64,000 nt of DNA from Macrostomum hystrix (Eukaryota > Platyhelminthes > Macrostomidae), in the NCBI GenBank assembly GCA_950097015.1, contig CATNEN010000030.1, positions 4,821,001 through 4,885,000 on the forward strand, read 5' to 3'. The position numbers were made by a program, and so were the translations under genes. The notes beneath the pieces were generated by a model. It was not told the DNA's origin and made no database searches. It saw only the letters and a list, made by a program, of their open reading frames with translations. This document shows positions 21,366 to 34,350 of the stretch, piece after piece. The first letter of the stretch is position 1; the number at the start of each line of letters is the position of its first letter.

Positions 21366-24300
21366 CTTTTCTCATGAATCGTAGTTTGCTGCTTTATTAG
21401 CACTTAATACAGGATTTCACAGGTCTAGCTTCTTGCTTGACAATGAAGAGTTTTAAGAACAATTAAAGCACCTTTTACGCGCTCAAGAACAGCTTGTCGC
21501 GTGCTACTTGCAAGGAGTGCGTTACGCTGCTATTTCAGCACAGAGTATTGGCGCTCATCGCAATTTGCTAGATTGAAAAATGTGTTTACCATTTCCAGCA
21601 CTCACAGTGTGCAGGAAGATGGCAATGCAGGGCTGACATCGAGCTTGCGCTATATATAAGTTCCAGCTAGCTTTTCTCATGAATCGTAGTTTGCTGCTCT
21701 ATTATCACCTAATACAGGCTTTCACAGGTCTAGCTTCTTGCTTGACAAGGAAGAGTTTCAAGAAAAATTAAAGCACCTTTTACGCGCTCAAGAACAGCTT
21801 GGCGCGTGCTGCTTACAAGGAGTGCGTTACGCTGCTAATTCAGCACAGAGTATTGGCGCTGATGGCAATTTGCTGGATTCAAAATTGTGTTTAACATTAC
21901 CAGCACTTACAGTGTGCTGGAAGATGGCAATGCAGGGCTGACATCGAGCTTGCGCTATTTATAAGTTTCAGCTAGCTTTTCTCATGAATCGTAGTTTGCT
22001 GCTTAATTTATAAGTTCCAGCTAGCTTTTCTCATGAATCGTAGTTTGCTGCTTTATTAGCACTTAATACAGGCTTTCACAGGTCTAGCTTCTTGGTTAAC
22101 AATGAAGAGTTTGAAGAACAATTAAAGCACCTTTTACGCGCTCAAGAACAGCTTGGCGCGTGCTGCATGAAAGGAGTGCGTTACGCTGCTATTTCAGCAC
22201 AGAGTATTGGCGCTGATGGCAATTTGCTGGATTGAAAAATGTGTTTAACATTACCAGCACTCACAGTGTGCAGGAAGATGGCAATGCAGGGCCGACATCG
22301 AGCTTGCGCTATATATAAGTTCCAGCTAGCTTTTCTCATGAATCGTAGTTTGCTGCTTTATTAGCACTTAATACAGGCTTTCACAGGTCTAGCTTCTTGC
22401 TTAACAATGAAATGTTTTAAGAACAATTAAAGCACCTTTTACGCGCTGAAGAACAGCTTGGCGCGTGCTGCTTGCAAGGAGTGCGTTACACTGCTAATTC
22501 AGCACAGAGTATTGGCGCTGATGGCAATTTGCTGGATTGAAAAATGTGTTTAACATTACCAGCACTCACAGTGTGCAGGAAGATGGCAATGCAGGGCTGA
22601 CATCGAGCTTGCACTATATATAAGTTCCAGCTAGCTTTTTTCATGAATCGTAGTTTGCTGCTTTATTAGCACTTAATACAGGATTTCACAGGTCTAGCTT
22701 CTTGCTTGACAATGAAGAGTTTTAAGAACAATTAAAGCACCTTTTACGCGCTCAAGAACAGCTTGTCGCGTGCTACTTGCACGGAGTGCGTTACGCTGCT
22801 ATTTCAGCACAGAGTATAGGCGCTGATGGCAATTTGCTGTATTGAAAAATGTGTTTAACATTACCAGCACTCACAGTCTGCAGGAAGATCGCAATGCAGG
22901 GCCGACATCGAGCTTGCACTATATATAAGTTCCAGCTAGCTTTTCTCATGAATCGTAGTTTGCTGCTTTATTAGCACTTAATACAGGATTTCACAGGTCT
23001 AGCTTCTTGCTTGACAATGAAGAGTTTTAAGAACAATTAAAGCACCTTTTACGCGCTCAAGAACAGCTTGTCGCGTGCTACTTGCAAGGAGTGCGTTACA
23101 CTGCTAATTCAGCACAGAGTATTGGCGCTGATGGCAATTTGCTGGATTGAAAAATGTGTTTAACATTACCAGCACTCACAGTGTGCAGGAAGATGGCAAT
23201 GCAGGGCTGACATCGAGCTTGCACTATATATAAGTTCCAGCTAGCTTTTTTCATGAATCGTAGTTTGCTGCTTTATTAGCACTTAATACAGGATTTCACA
23301 GGTCTAGCTTCTTGCTTGACAATGAAGAGTTTTAAGAACAATTAAAGCACCTTTTACGCGCTCAAGAACAGCTTGTCGCGTGCTACTTGCAAGGAGTGCG
23401 TTACGCTGCTATTTCAGCACAGAGTATTGGCGCTCATCGCAATTTGCTGGATTGAAAAATGTGTTTAACATTTCCAGCACTCACAGTGTGCAGGAAGATG
23501 GCAATGCAGGGCTGACATCGAGCTTGCGCTATATATAAGTTCCAGCTAGCTTTTCTCATGAATCGTAGTTTGCTGCTTTATTTATAAGTTCCAGCTAGCT
23601 TTTCTCATGAATCGTAGTTTGCTGCTTTATTAGCACTTAATACAGGCTTTCACAGGTCTAGCTTCTTGCTTGACAATGAAGAGTTTTAAGAACAATTAAA
23701 GCACCTTTTACGCGCTCAAGAACAGCTTGTCGCGCGCTACTTGCACGGAGTGCGTTACGCTGCTATTTCAGCGCAGAGTATAGGCGCTGATGGCAATTTG
23801 CTGTATTGAAAAATGTGTTTAACATTACCAGCACTCACAGTCTGCAGGAAGATCGCAATGCAGGGCCGACATCGAGCTTGCACTATATATAAGTTCCAGC
23901 TAGCTTTTCTCATGAATCGTAGTTTGCTGCTTTATTTATAAGTTCCAGCTAGCTTTTGTCATGAATCGTAGTTTGCTGCTTTATTAGCACTTAATACAGG
24001 CTTTCACAGGTCTAGCTTCTTGCTTGACAATGAAGAGTTTTAAGAACAATTAAAGCACCTTTTACGCGCTCAAGAACAGCTTGTCGCGTGCTACTTGCAA
24101 GGAGTGCGTTACGCTGCTATTTCAGCACAGAGTATTGGCGCTGATGGCAATTTGCTGGATTGAAAAATGTGTTTAACATTACCAGCACTCACAGTGTGCA
24201 GGAAGATGGCAATGCAGGGCTGACATCGAGCTTGCGCTATATATAAGTTCCAGCTAGCTTTTCTCATGAATCGTAGTTTGCTGCTTTATTTATAAGTTCC

Positions 24301-24660
24301 AGCTAGCTTTTCTCATGAATCGTAGTTTGCTGCTATATTTATAAGTTCCAGCTAGCTTTTCTCATGAATCGTAGTTTGCTGCTTTATTAGCACTTAATAC
24401 AGGCTTTCACAGGTCTAGCTTCTGGCTTAACAATGAAGAGTTTTAAGAACAATTAAAGCACCTTTTACGCGCTGAAGAACAGCTTGGCGCGTGCTGCTTG
24501 CAAGGAGTGCGTTACGCTGCTAATTCAGCACAGAGTATTGGCGCTGATGGCAATTTGCTGGATTGAAAAATGTGTTTAACATTACCAGCACTCACAGTGT
24601 GCAGGAAGATGGCAATGCAGGGCTGACATCGAGCTTGCGCTATATATAAGTTCCAGCTAG
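21366..24660 (+). repeat. 3.3-kb higher-order repeat, copy 2 (3,295 bp)
   Basis: Ten monomers plus five modules (10 x 305 + 5 x 49 = 3,295). The right half matches copy 1 at an offset of 3,295, for example the GCGCAGAG variant at 20,476 and 23,771 and CTTCTGGCTTAACA at 21,124 and 24,419. Both copies contain the leftmost doublets of 49-bp modules (near 20,990-21,070 and 24,290-24,360). The segment about 22,930-23,550 differs from its counterpart, so copy 2 is a mosaic and not a simple duplication. Confidence 0.8.
21738..21941 (+). other. Third copy of the open-frame monomer variant
   Basis: Located 3,344 bp after the copy at 18,394, exactly the period of the surrounding higher-order repeat, and identical in translation. 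It has a TTG-only start and no visible regulatory signals. The copy moved with the array and gives no independent evidence for coding function. Confidence 0.35.
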
Positions 24661-27600
24661 CTTTTCTCATGAATCGTAGTTTGCTGCTTTATTAGCACTT
24701 AATACAGGCTTTCACAGGTCTAGCTTCTTGCTTAACAATGAAATGTTTTAAGAACAATTAAAGCACCTTTTACGCGCTGAAGAACAGCTTGGCGCGTGCT
24801 GCTTGCAAGGAGTGCGTTACACTGCTAATTCAGCACAGAGTATTGGCGCTGATGGCAATTTGCTGGATTGAAAAATGTGTTTAACATTACCAGCACTCAC
24901 AGTGTGCAGGAAGATGGCAATGCAGGGCTGACATCGAGCTTGCACTATATATAAGTTCCAGCTAGCTTTTTTCATGAATCGTAGTTTGCTGCTTTATTAG
25001 CACTTAATACAGGATTTCACAGGTCTAGCTTCTTGCTTGACAATGAAGAGTTTTAAGAACAATTAAAGCACCTTTTACGCGCTCAAGAACAGCTTGTCGC
25101 GTGCTACTTGCAAGGAGTGCGTTACGCTGCTATTTCAGCACAGAGTATTGGCGCTCATCGCAATTTGCTGGATTGAAAAATGTGTTTAACATTTCCAGCA
25201 CTCACAGTGTGCAGGAAGATGGCAATGCAGGGCTGACATCGAGCTTGCGCTATATATAAGTTCCAGCTAGCTTTTCTCATGAATCGTAGTTTGCTGCTTT
25301 ATTTATAAGTTCCAGCTAGCTTTTCTCATGAATCGTAGTTTGCTGCTTTATTAGCACTTAATACAGGCTTTCACAGGTCTAGCTTCTTGCTTGACAATGA
25401 AGAGTTTTAAGAACAATTAAAGCACCTTTTACGCGCTCAAGAACAGCTTGTCGCGTGCTACTTGCAAGGAGTGCGTTACGCTGCTATTTCAGCACAGAGT
25501 ATTGGCGCTGATGGCAATTTGCTGGATTGAAAAATGTGTTTAACATTACCAGCACTCACAGTGTGCAGGAAGATGGCAATGCAGGGCTGACATCGAGCTT
25601 GCGCTATATATAAGTTCCAGCTAGCTTTTCTCATGAATCGTAGTTTGCTGCTATATTTATAAGTTCCAGCTAGCTTTTCTCATGAATCGTAGTTTGCTGC
25701 TATATTTATAAGTTCCAGCTAGCTTTTCTCATGAATCGTAGTTTGCTGCTTTATTAGCACTTAATACAGGATTTCACAGGTCTAGCTTCTTGCTTAACAA
25801 TGAAGAGTTTGAAGAACAATTAAAGCACCTTTTACGCGCTCAAGAACAGCTTGGCGCGTGCTGCATGAAAGGAGTGCTTTACGGTGCTATTTCAGCACAG
25901 AGTATTGGCGCTGATGGCAATTTGCTGGATTGAAAAATGTGTTTAACATTACCAGCACTCACAGTGTGTAGGAAGATGGCAATGCAGGGCTGACATCGAG
26001 CTTGCGCTATACATAAGTTCCAGCTAGCTTTTCTCATGAATCGTAGTTTGCTGCTTTATTAGCACTTAATACAGGATTTCACAGGTCTAGCTTCTGGCTT
26101 GACAATGAAGAGTTTTAAGAACAATTAAAGCACCTCTTACGCGCTGAAGAACAGCTTGGCGCGTGCTGCTTGCAAGGAGTGCGTTACGCTGCTATTTCAG
26201 CACGGAGTATTGGCGCTGATGGCAATTTGCTGAATTGAAAAATGTGTTTAACATTACCAGCACTCACAGTGTGCAGGAAGATGGCAATGCAGGGCTGACA
26301 TCGAGCTTGCGCTATATATAAGTTCCAGCTAGCTTTTCTCATGAATCATAGTTTGCTGCTTTATTAGCACTTAATACAGGCTTTCACAGGTCTAGCTTCT
26401 GGCTTGACAATGAAGAGTTTTAAGAACAATTAAAGCACCTTTTACGCGCTGAAGAACAGCTTGGCGCGTGCTGCTTGCAAGGAGTGCGTTACGCTGCTAA
26501 TTCAGCACAGAGTATTGGCGCTGATGGCAATTTGCTGGATTGAAAAATGTGTTTAACATTACCAGCACTCACAGTGTGCAGGAAGATGGCAATGCAGGGC
26601 TGACATCGAGCTTGCGCTATATATAAGTTCCAGCTAGCTTTTCTCATGAATCGTAGTTTGCTGCTATATTTATAAGTTCCAGCTAGCTTTTCTCATGAAT
26701 CGAAGTTTGCTGCTATATTTATAAGTTCCAGCTAGCTTTTCTCATGAATCGTAGTTTGCTGCTTTATTAGCACTTAATACAGGATTTCACAGGTCTAGCT
26801 TCTTGCTTAACAATGAAGAGTTTGAAGAACAATTAAAGCACCTTTTACGCGCTCAAGAACAGCTTGGCGCGTGCTGCATGAAAGGAGTGCTTTACGGTGC
26901 TATTTCAGCACAGAGTATTGGCGCTGATGGCAATTTGCTGAATTGAAAAATGTGTTTAACATTACCAGCACTCACAGTGTGCAGGAAGATGGCAATGCAG
27001 GGCTGACATCGAGCTTGCGCTATATATAAGTTCCAGCTAGCTTTTCTCATGAATCATAGTTTGCTGCTTTATTAGCACTTAATACAGGCTTTCACAGGTC
27101 TAGCTTCTGGCTTGACAATGAAGAGTTTTAAGAACAATTAAAGCACCTTTTACGCGCTGAAGAACAGCTTGGCGCGTGCTGCTTGCAAGGAGTGCGTTAC
27201 GCTGCTAATTCAGCACAGAGTATTGGCGCTGATGGCAATTTGCTGGATTGAAAAATGTGTTTAACATTACCAGCACTCACAGTGTGCAGGAAGATGGCAA
27301 TGCAGGGCTGACATCGAGCTTGCGCTATATATAAGTTCCAGCTAGCTTTTCTCATGAATCGTAGTTTGCTGCTTTATTAGCACTTAATACAGGCTTTCAC
27401 AGGTCTAGCTTCTTGGTTAACAATGAAGATTTTGAAGAACAATTAAAGCACCTTTTACGCGCTCAAGAACAGCTTGGCGCGTGCTGCATGAAAGGAGTGC
27501 TTTACGCTGCTATTTCAGTACAAAGTATTGGCGCTGATGGCAATTTGCTGGATTGAAAAATGTGTTTAACATTACCAGCACTCACAGTGTGCAGGAAGAT

Positions 27601-28614
27601 GGCAATGCAGGGCCAACATCGAGCTTGCGCTATATATAAGTTCAAGCTAGCTTTTCTCATGAATCGTAGTTAGCTGCTTTATTAGCACTTAATACAGGCT
27701 TTCACAGGTCTAGCTTCTTGCTTAACAATGAAATGTTTTAAGAACAATTAAAGCACCTTTTACGCGCTGAAGAACAGCTTGGCGCGTGCTGCTTGCAAGG
27801 AGTGCGTTACACTGCTAATTCAGCACAGAGTATTGGCGCTGATGGCAATTTGCTGGATTGAAAAATGTGTTTAACATTACCAGCACTCACAGTGTGCAGG
27901 AAGATGGCAATGCAGGGCTGACATCGAGCTTGCACTATATATAAGTTCCAGCTAGCTTTTTTCATGAATCGTAGTTTGCTGCTTTATTAGCACTTAATAC
28001 AGGATTTCACAGGTCTAGCTTCTTGCTTGACAATGAAGAGTTTTAAGAACAATTAAAGCACCTTTTACGCGCTCAAGAACAGCTTGTCGCGTGCTACTTG
28101 CACGGAGTGCGTTACGCTGCTATTTCAGCACAGAGTATAGGCGCTGATGGCAATTTGCTGTATTGAAAAATGTGTTTAACATTACCAGCACTCACAGTCT
28201 GCAGGAAGATCGCAATGCAGGGCCGACATCGAGCTTGCACTATATATAAGTTCCAGCTCGCTTTACTCATGAATCGTAGTTTGCTGCTTTATTTATAAGT
28301 TCCAGCTAGATTTTGTCATGAATCGTAGTTTGCTGCTTTATTAGCACTTAATACAGGCTTTCACAGGTCTAGCTTCTTGCTTGACAATGAAGAGTTTTAA
28401 GAACAATTAAAGCACCTTTTACGCGCTCAAGAACAGCTTGTCGCGTGCTACTTGCAAGGAGTGCGTTACGCTGCTATTTCAGCACAGAGTATAGGCGCTG
28501 ATGGCAATTTGCTGTATTGAAAAATGTGTTTAACATTACCAGCACTCACAGTCTGCAGGAAGATCGCAACGCAGGGCCGACATCGAGCTTGCACTATATA
28601 TAAGTTCCAGCTAG
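24661..28614 (+). repeat. Mosaic region holding the precursor of the 1,525-bp pentamer
   Basis: A monomers with module singlets and doublets. Monomers with CATGAAAGGAGTGCTTTACGG recur 1,013 bp apart (25,863 and 26,876; 3 x 305 + 2 x 49). The GAATCATAG variant recurs 708 bp apart (26,341 and 27,049; 2 x 305 + 2 x 49). The order GTGTAGG monomer, TCTGGCTTG/CTGAATTG monomer, GAATCATAG monomer, AAGATTTTG/GTACAAAG monomer, AAATGTTTT monomer is already present here with interruptions. It is the order fixed in the pentamer at 34,351. No gene is visible. Confidence 0.78.
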
Positions 28615-31600
28615 CTTTTCTCATGAATCGTAGTTTGCTGCTTTATTAGCACTTAATACAGGATTTCACAGGTCTAGCTTCTTGCTTGACAATGAAGAGT
28701 TTTAAGAACAATTAAAGCACCTTTTACGCGCTCAAGAACAGCTTGTCGCGTGCTACTTGCAAGGAGTGCGTTACGCTGCTATTTCAGCACAGAGTATTGG
28801 CGCTCATCGCAATTTGCTGGATTGAAAAATGTGTTTAACATTTCCAGCACTCACAGTGTGCAGGAAGATGGCAATGCAGGGCTGACATCGAGCTTGCGCT
28901 ATATATAAGTTCCAGCTAGCTTTTCTCATGAATCGTAGTTTGCTGCTTTATTTATAAGTTCCAGCTAGCTTTTCTCATGAATCGTAGTTTGCTGCTTTAT
29001 TAGCACTTAATACAGGCTTTCACAGGTCTAGCTTCTTGCTTAACAATGAAATGTTTTAAGAACAATTAAAGCACCTTTTACGCGCTGAAGAACAGCTTGG
29101 CGCGTGCTGCTTGCAAGGAGTGCGTTACACTGCTAATTCAGCACAGAGTATTGGCGCTGATGGCAATTTGCTGGATTGAAAAATGTGTTTAACATTACCA
29201 GCACTCACAGTGTGCAGGAAGATGGCAATGCAGGGCTGACATCGAGCTTGCACTATATATAAGTTCCAGCTAGCTTTTTTCATGAATCGTAGTTTGCTGC
29301 TTTATTAGCACTTAATACAGGATTTCACAGGTCTAGCTTCTTGCTTGACAATGAAGAGTTTTAAGAACAATTAAAGCACCTTTTACGCGCTCAAGAACAG
29401 CTTGTCGCGTGCTACTTGCAAGGAGTGCGTTACGCTGCTATTTCAGCACAGAGTATTGGCGCTCATCGCAATTTGCTGGATTGAAAAATGTGTTTAACAT
29501 TTCCAGCACTCACAGTGTGCAGGAAGATGGCAATGCAGGGCTGACATCGAGCTTGCGCTATATATAAGTTCCAGCTAGCTTTTCTCATGAATCGTAGTTT
29601 GCTGCTTTATTTATAAGTTCCAGCTAGCTTTTCTCATGAATCGTAGTTTGCTGCTTTATTAGCACTTAATACAGGCTTTCACAGGTCTAGCTTCTTGCTT
29701 GACAATGAAGAGTTTTAAGAACAATTAAAGCACCTTTTACGCGCTCAAGAACAGCTTGTCGCGTGCTACTTGCACGGAGTGCGTTACGCTGCTATTTCAG
29801 CGCAGAGTATAGGCGCTGATGGCAATTTACTGTATTGAAAAATGTGTTTAACATTACCAGCACTCACAGTCTGCAGGAAGATCGCAATGCAGGGCCGACA
29901 TCGAGCTTGCACTATATATAAGTTCCAGCTAGCTTTTCTCATGAATCGTAGTTTGCTGCTTTATTAGCACTTAATACAGGATTTCACAGTTCTAGCTTCT
30001 TGCTTGACAATGAAGAGTTTTAAGAACAATTAAAGCACCTTTTACGCGCTCAAGAACAGCTTGTCGCGTGCTACGAGTACTTGCACGGAGTGCGTTACGC
30101 TGCTATTTCAGCACAGAGTATAGGCGCTGATGGCAATTTGCTGTATTGAAAAATGTGTTTAACATTACCAGCACTCACAGTCTGCAGGAAGATCGCAACG
30201 CAGGGCCGACATCGAGCTTGCACTATATATAAGTTCCAGCTAGCTTTTCTCATGAATCGTAGTTTGCTGCTTTATTAGCACTTAATACAGGATTTCACAG
30301 GTCTAGCTTCTTGCTTGACAATGAAGAGTTTTAAGAACAATTAAAGCACCTTTTACGCGCTCAAGAACAGCTTGTCGCGTGCTACTTGCAAGGAGTGCGT
30401 TACGCTGCTATTTCAGCACAGAGTATTGGCGCTCATCGCAATTTGCTGGATTGAAAAATGTGTTTAACATTTCCAGCACTCACAGTGTGCAGGAAGATGG
30501 CAATGCAGGGCTGACATCGAGCTTGCGCTATATATAAGTTCCAGCTAGCTTTTCTCATGAATCGTAGTTTGCTGCTTTATTTATAAGTTCCAGCTAGCTT
30601 TTCTCATGAATCGTAGTTTGCTGCTTTATTAGCACTTAATACAGGCTTTCACAGGTCTAGCTTCTTGCTTAACAATGAAATGTTTTAAGAACAATTAAAG
30701 CACCTTTTACGCGCTGAAGAACAGCTTGGCGCGTGCTGCTTGCAAGGAGTGCGTTACACTGCTAATTCAGCACAGAGTATTGGCGCTGATGGCAATTTGC
30801 TGGATTGAAAAATGTGTTTAACATTACCAGCACTCACAGTGTGCAGGAAGATGGCAATGCAGGGCTGACATCGAGCTTGCACTATATATAAGTTCCAGCT
30901 AGCTTTTTTCATGAATCGTAGTTTGCTGCTTTATTAGCACTTAATACAGGATTTCACAGGTCTAGCTTCTTGCTTGACAATGAAGAGTTTTAAGAACAAT
31001 TAAAGCACCTTTTACGCGCTCAAGAACAGCTTGTCGCGTGCTACTTGCAAGGAGTGCGTTACGCTGCTATTTCAGCACAGAGTATTGGCGCTCATCGCAA
31101 TTTGCTGGATTGAAAAATGTGTTTAACATTTCCAGCACTCACAGTGTGCAGGAAGATGGCAATGCAGGGCTGACATCGAGCTTGCGCTATATATAAGTTC
31201 CAGCTAGCTTTTCTCATGAATCGTAGTTTGCTGCTTTATTTATAAGTTCCAGCTAGCTTTTCTCATGAATCGTAGTTTGCTGCTTTATTAGCACTTAATA
31301 CAGGCTTTCACAGGTCTAGCTTCTTGCTTGACAATGAAGAGTTTTAAGAACAATTAAAGCACCTTTTACGCGCTCAAGAACAGCTTGTCGCGTGCTACTT
31401 GCACGGAGTGCGTTACGCTGCTATTTCAGCGCAGAGTATAGGCGCTGATGGCAATTTACTGTATTGAAAAATGTGTTTAACATTACCAGCACTCACAGTC
31501 TGCAGGAAGATCGCAATGCAGGGCCGACATCGAGCTTGCACTATATATAAGTTCCAGCTAGCTTTTCTCATGAATCGTAGTTTGCTGCTTTATTAGCACT

Positions 31601-31872
31601 TAATACAGGATTTCACAGTTCTAGCTTCTTGCTTGACAATGAAGAGTTTTAAGAACAATTAAAGCACCTTTTACGCGCTCAAGAACAGCTTGTCGCGTGC
31701 TACGAGTACTTGCACGGAGTGCGTTACGCTGCTATTTCAGCACAGAGTATAGGCGCTGATGGCAATTTGCTGTATTGAAAAATGTGTTTAACATTACCAG
31801 CACTCACAGTCTGCAGGAAGATCGCAATGCAGGGCCGACATCGAGCTTGCACTATATATAAGTTCCAGCTAG
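28615..31872 (+). repeat. 1,629-bp higher-order repeat, two tandem copies
   Basis: Copies 28,615-30,243 and 30,244-31,872. The length is 5 x 305 + 2 x 49 + 6; the 6 is the GAGTAC insertion present in both (30,072-30,080 and 31,701-31,709 as TACGAGTAC). They also share the rare GCAATTTACTG variant (29,822 and 31,451). The only difference I noticed is CGCAACGC at 30,196 versus CGCAATGC at 31,825, so the duplication is recent relative to general monomer divergence. Confidence 0.86.
30072..30080 (+). other. Footprint-like 6-bp micro-insertion (TACGAGTAC)
   Basis: The usual GTGCTACTTGC is replaced by GTGCTACGAGTACTTGC, adding GAGTAC. The duplicate is at 31,701-31,709 in the second 1,629-bp unit. 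Read on the other strand it is GTACTCGTA, the same 9-mer as at 626 although the host position in the monomer is different. Confidence 0.45.
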
Positions 31873-34350
31873 CTTTTCTCATGAATCGTAGTTTGCTGCT
31901 ATATTTATAAGTTCCAGCTAGCTTTTCTCATGAATCGTAGTTTGCTGCTATATTTATAAGTTCCAGCTAGCTTTTCTCATGAATCGTAGTTTGCTGCTTT
32001 ATTAGCACTTAATACAGGCTTTCACAGGTCTAGCTTCTGGCTTAACAATGAAGAGTTTTAAGAACAATTAAAGCACCTTTTACGCGCTGAAGAACAGCTT
32101 GGCGCGTGCTGCTTGCAAGGAGTGCGTTACGCTGCTAATTCAGCACAGAGTATTGGCGCTGATGGCAATTTGCTGGATTGAAAAATGTGTTTAACATTAC
32201 CAGCACTCACAGTGTGCAGGAAGATGGCAATGCAGGGCTGACATCGAGCTTGCGCTATATATAAGTTCCAGCTAGCTTTTCTCATGAATCGTAGTTTGCT
32301 GCTTTATTAGCACTTAATACAGGCTTTCACAGGTCTAGCTTCTTGCTTAACAATGAAATGTTTTAAGAACAATTAAAGCACCTTTTACGCGCTGAAGAAC
32401 AGCTTGGCGCGTGCTGCTTGCAAGGAGTGCGTTACACTGCTAATTCAGCACAGAGTATTGGCGCTGATGGCAATTTGCTGGATTGAAAAATGTGTTTAAC
32501 ATTACCAGCACTCACAGTGTGCAGGAAGATGGCAATGCAGGGCTGACATCGAGCTTGCACTATATATAAGTTCCAGCTAGCTTTTTTCATGAATCGTAGT
32601 TTGCTGCTTTATTAGCACTTAATACAGGATTTCACAGGTCTAGCTTCTTGCTTGACAATGAAGAGTTTTAAGAACAATTAAAGCACCTTTTACGCGCTGA
32701 AGAACAGCTTGGCGCGTGCTGCTTGCAAGGAGTGCGTTACACTGCTAATTCAGCACAGAGTATTGGCGCTGATGGCAATTTGCTGTATTGAAAAATGTGT
32801 TTAACATTACCAGCACTCACAGTCTGCAGGAAGATCGCAATGCAGGGCCGACATTGAGCTTGCACTATATATAAGTTCCAGCTCGCTTTACTCATGAATC
32901 GTAGTTTGCTGCTTTATTTATAAGTTCCAGCTAGCTTTTGTCATGAATCGTAGTTTGCTGCTTTATTAGCACTTAATACAGGATTTCACAGGTCTAGCTT
33001 CTTGCTTGACAATGAAGAGTTTTAAGAACAATTAAAGCACCTTTTACGCGCTGAAGAACAGCTTGGCGCGTGCTGCTTGCAAGGAGTGCGTTACGCTGCT
33101 AATTCAGCACAGAGTATTGGCGCTGATGGCAATTTGCTGGATTGAAAAATGTGTTTAACATTACCAGCACTCACAGTGTGCAGGAAGATGGCAATGCAGG
33201 GCTGACATCGAGCTTGCGCTATATATAAGTTCCAGCTAGCTTTTCTCATGAATCGTAGTTTGCTGCTTTATTAGCACTTAATACAGGCTTTCACAGGTCT
33301 AGCTTCTTGCTTAACAATGAAATGTTTTAAGAACAATTAAAGCACCTTTTACGCGCTGAAGAACAGCTTGGCGCGTGCTGCTTGCAAGGAGTGCGTTACA
33401 CTGCTAATTCAGCACAGAGTATTGGCGCTGATGGCAATTTGCTGGATTGAAAAATGTGTTTAACATTACCAGCACTCACAGTGTGCAGGAAGATGGCAAT
33501 ACAGGGCTGACATCGAGCTTGCACTATATATAAGTTCCAGCTAGCTTTTTTCATGAATCGTAGTTTGCTGCTTTATTTATAAGTTCCAGCTAGCTTTTCT
33601 CATGAATCGTAGTTTGCTGCTTTATTAGCACTTAATACAGGCTTTCACAGGTCTAGCTTCTTGCTTGACAATGAAGAGTTTTAAGAACAATTAAAGCACC
33701 TTTTACGCGCTCAAGAACAGCTTGTCGCGTGCTACTTGCACGGAGTGCGTTACGCTGCTATTTCAGCACAGAGTATAGGCGCTGATGGCAATTTGCTGTA
33801 TTGAAAAGTGTGTTTAACATTACCAGCACTCACAGTCTGCAGGAAGATCGCAATGCAGGGCCGACATCGAGCTTGCACTATATATAAGTTCCAGCTCGCT
33901 TTACTCATGAATCGTAGTTTGCTGCTTTATTTATAAGTTCCAGCTAGCTTTTGTCATGAATCGTAGTTTGCTGCTTTATTAGCACTTAATACAGGCTTTC
34001 ACAGGTCTAGCTTCTTGCTTGACAATGAAGAGTTTTAAGAACAATTAAAGCACCTTTTACGCGCTCAAGAACAGCTTGTCGCGTGCTACTTGCAAGGAGT
34101 GCGTTACGCTGCTATTTCAGCACAGAGTATTGGCGCTGATGGCAATTTGCTGGATTGAAAAATGTGTTTAACATTACCAGCACTCACAGTGTGCAGGAAG
34201 ATGGCAATGCAGGGCTGACATCGAGCTTGCGCTATATATAAGTTCCAGCTAGCTTTTCTCATGAATCGTAGTTTGCTGCTATATTTATAAGTTCCAGCTA
34301 GCTTTTCTCATGAATCGTAGTTTGCTGCTATATTTATAAGTTCCAGCTAG
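31873..34350 (+). repeat. Mosaic A-monomer region
   Basis: Seven full monomers with module doublets near 31,890-31,970 and 34,270-34,350 and single modules between. It mixes subtypes from both neighbouring blocks (AAATGTTTT, CTGTATTG, GCTCGCTTTACTC) with no repeated higher-order unit inside. A GAAAAGTGTG variant of GAAAAATGTG near 33,800 appears private. No gene is visible. Confidence 0.78.
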
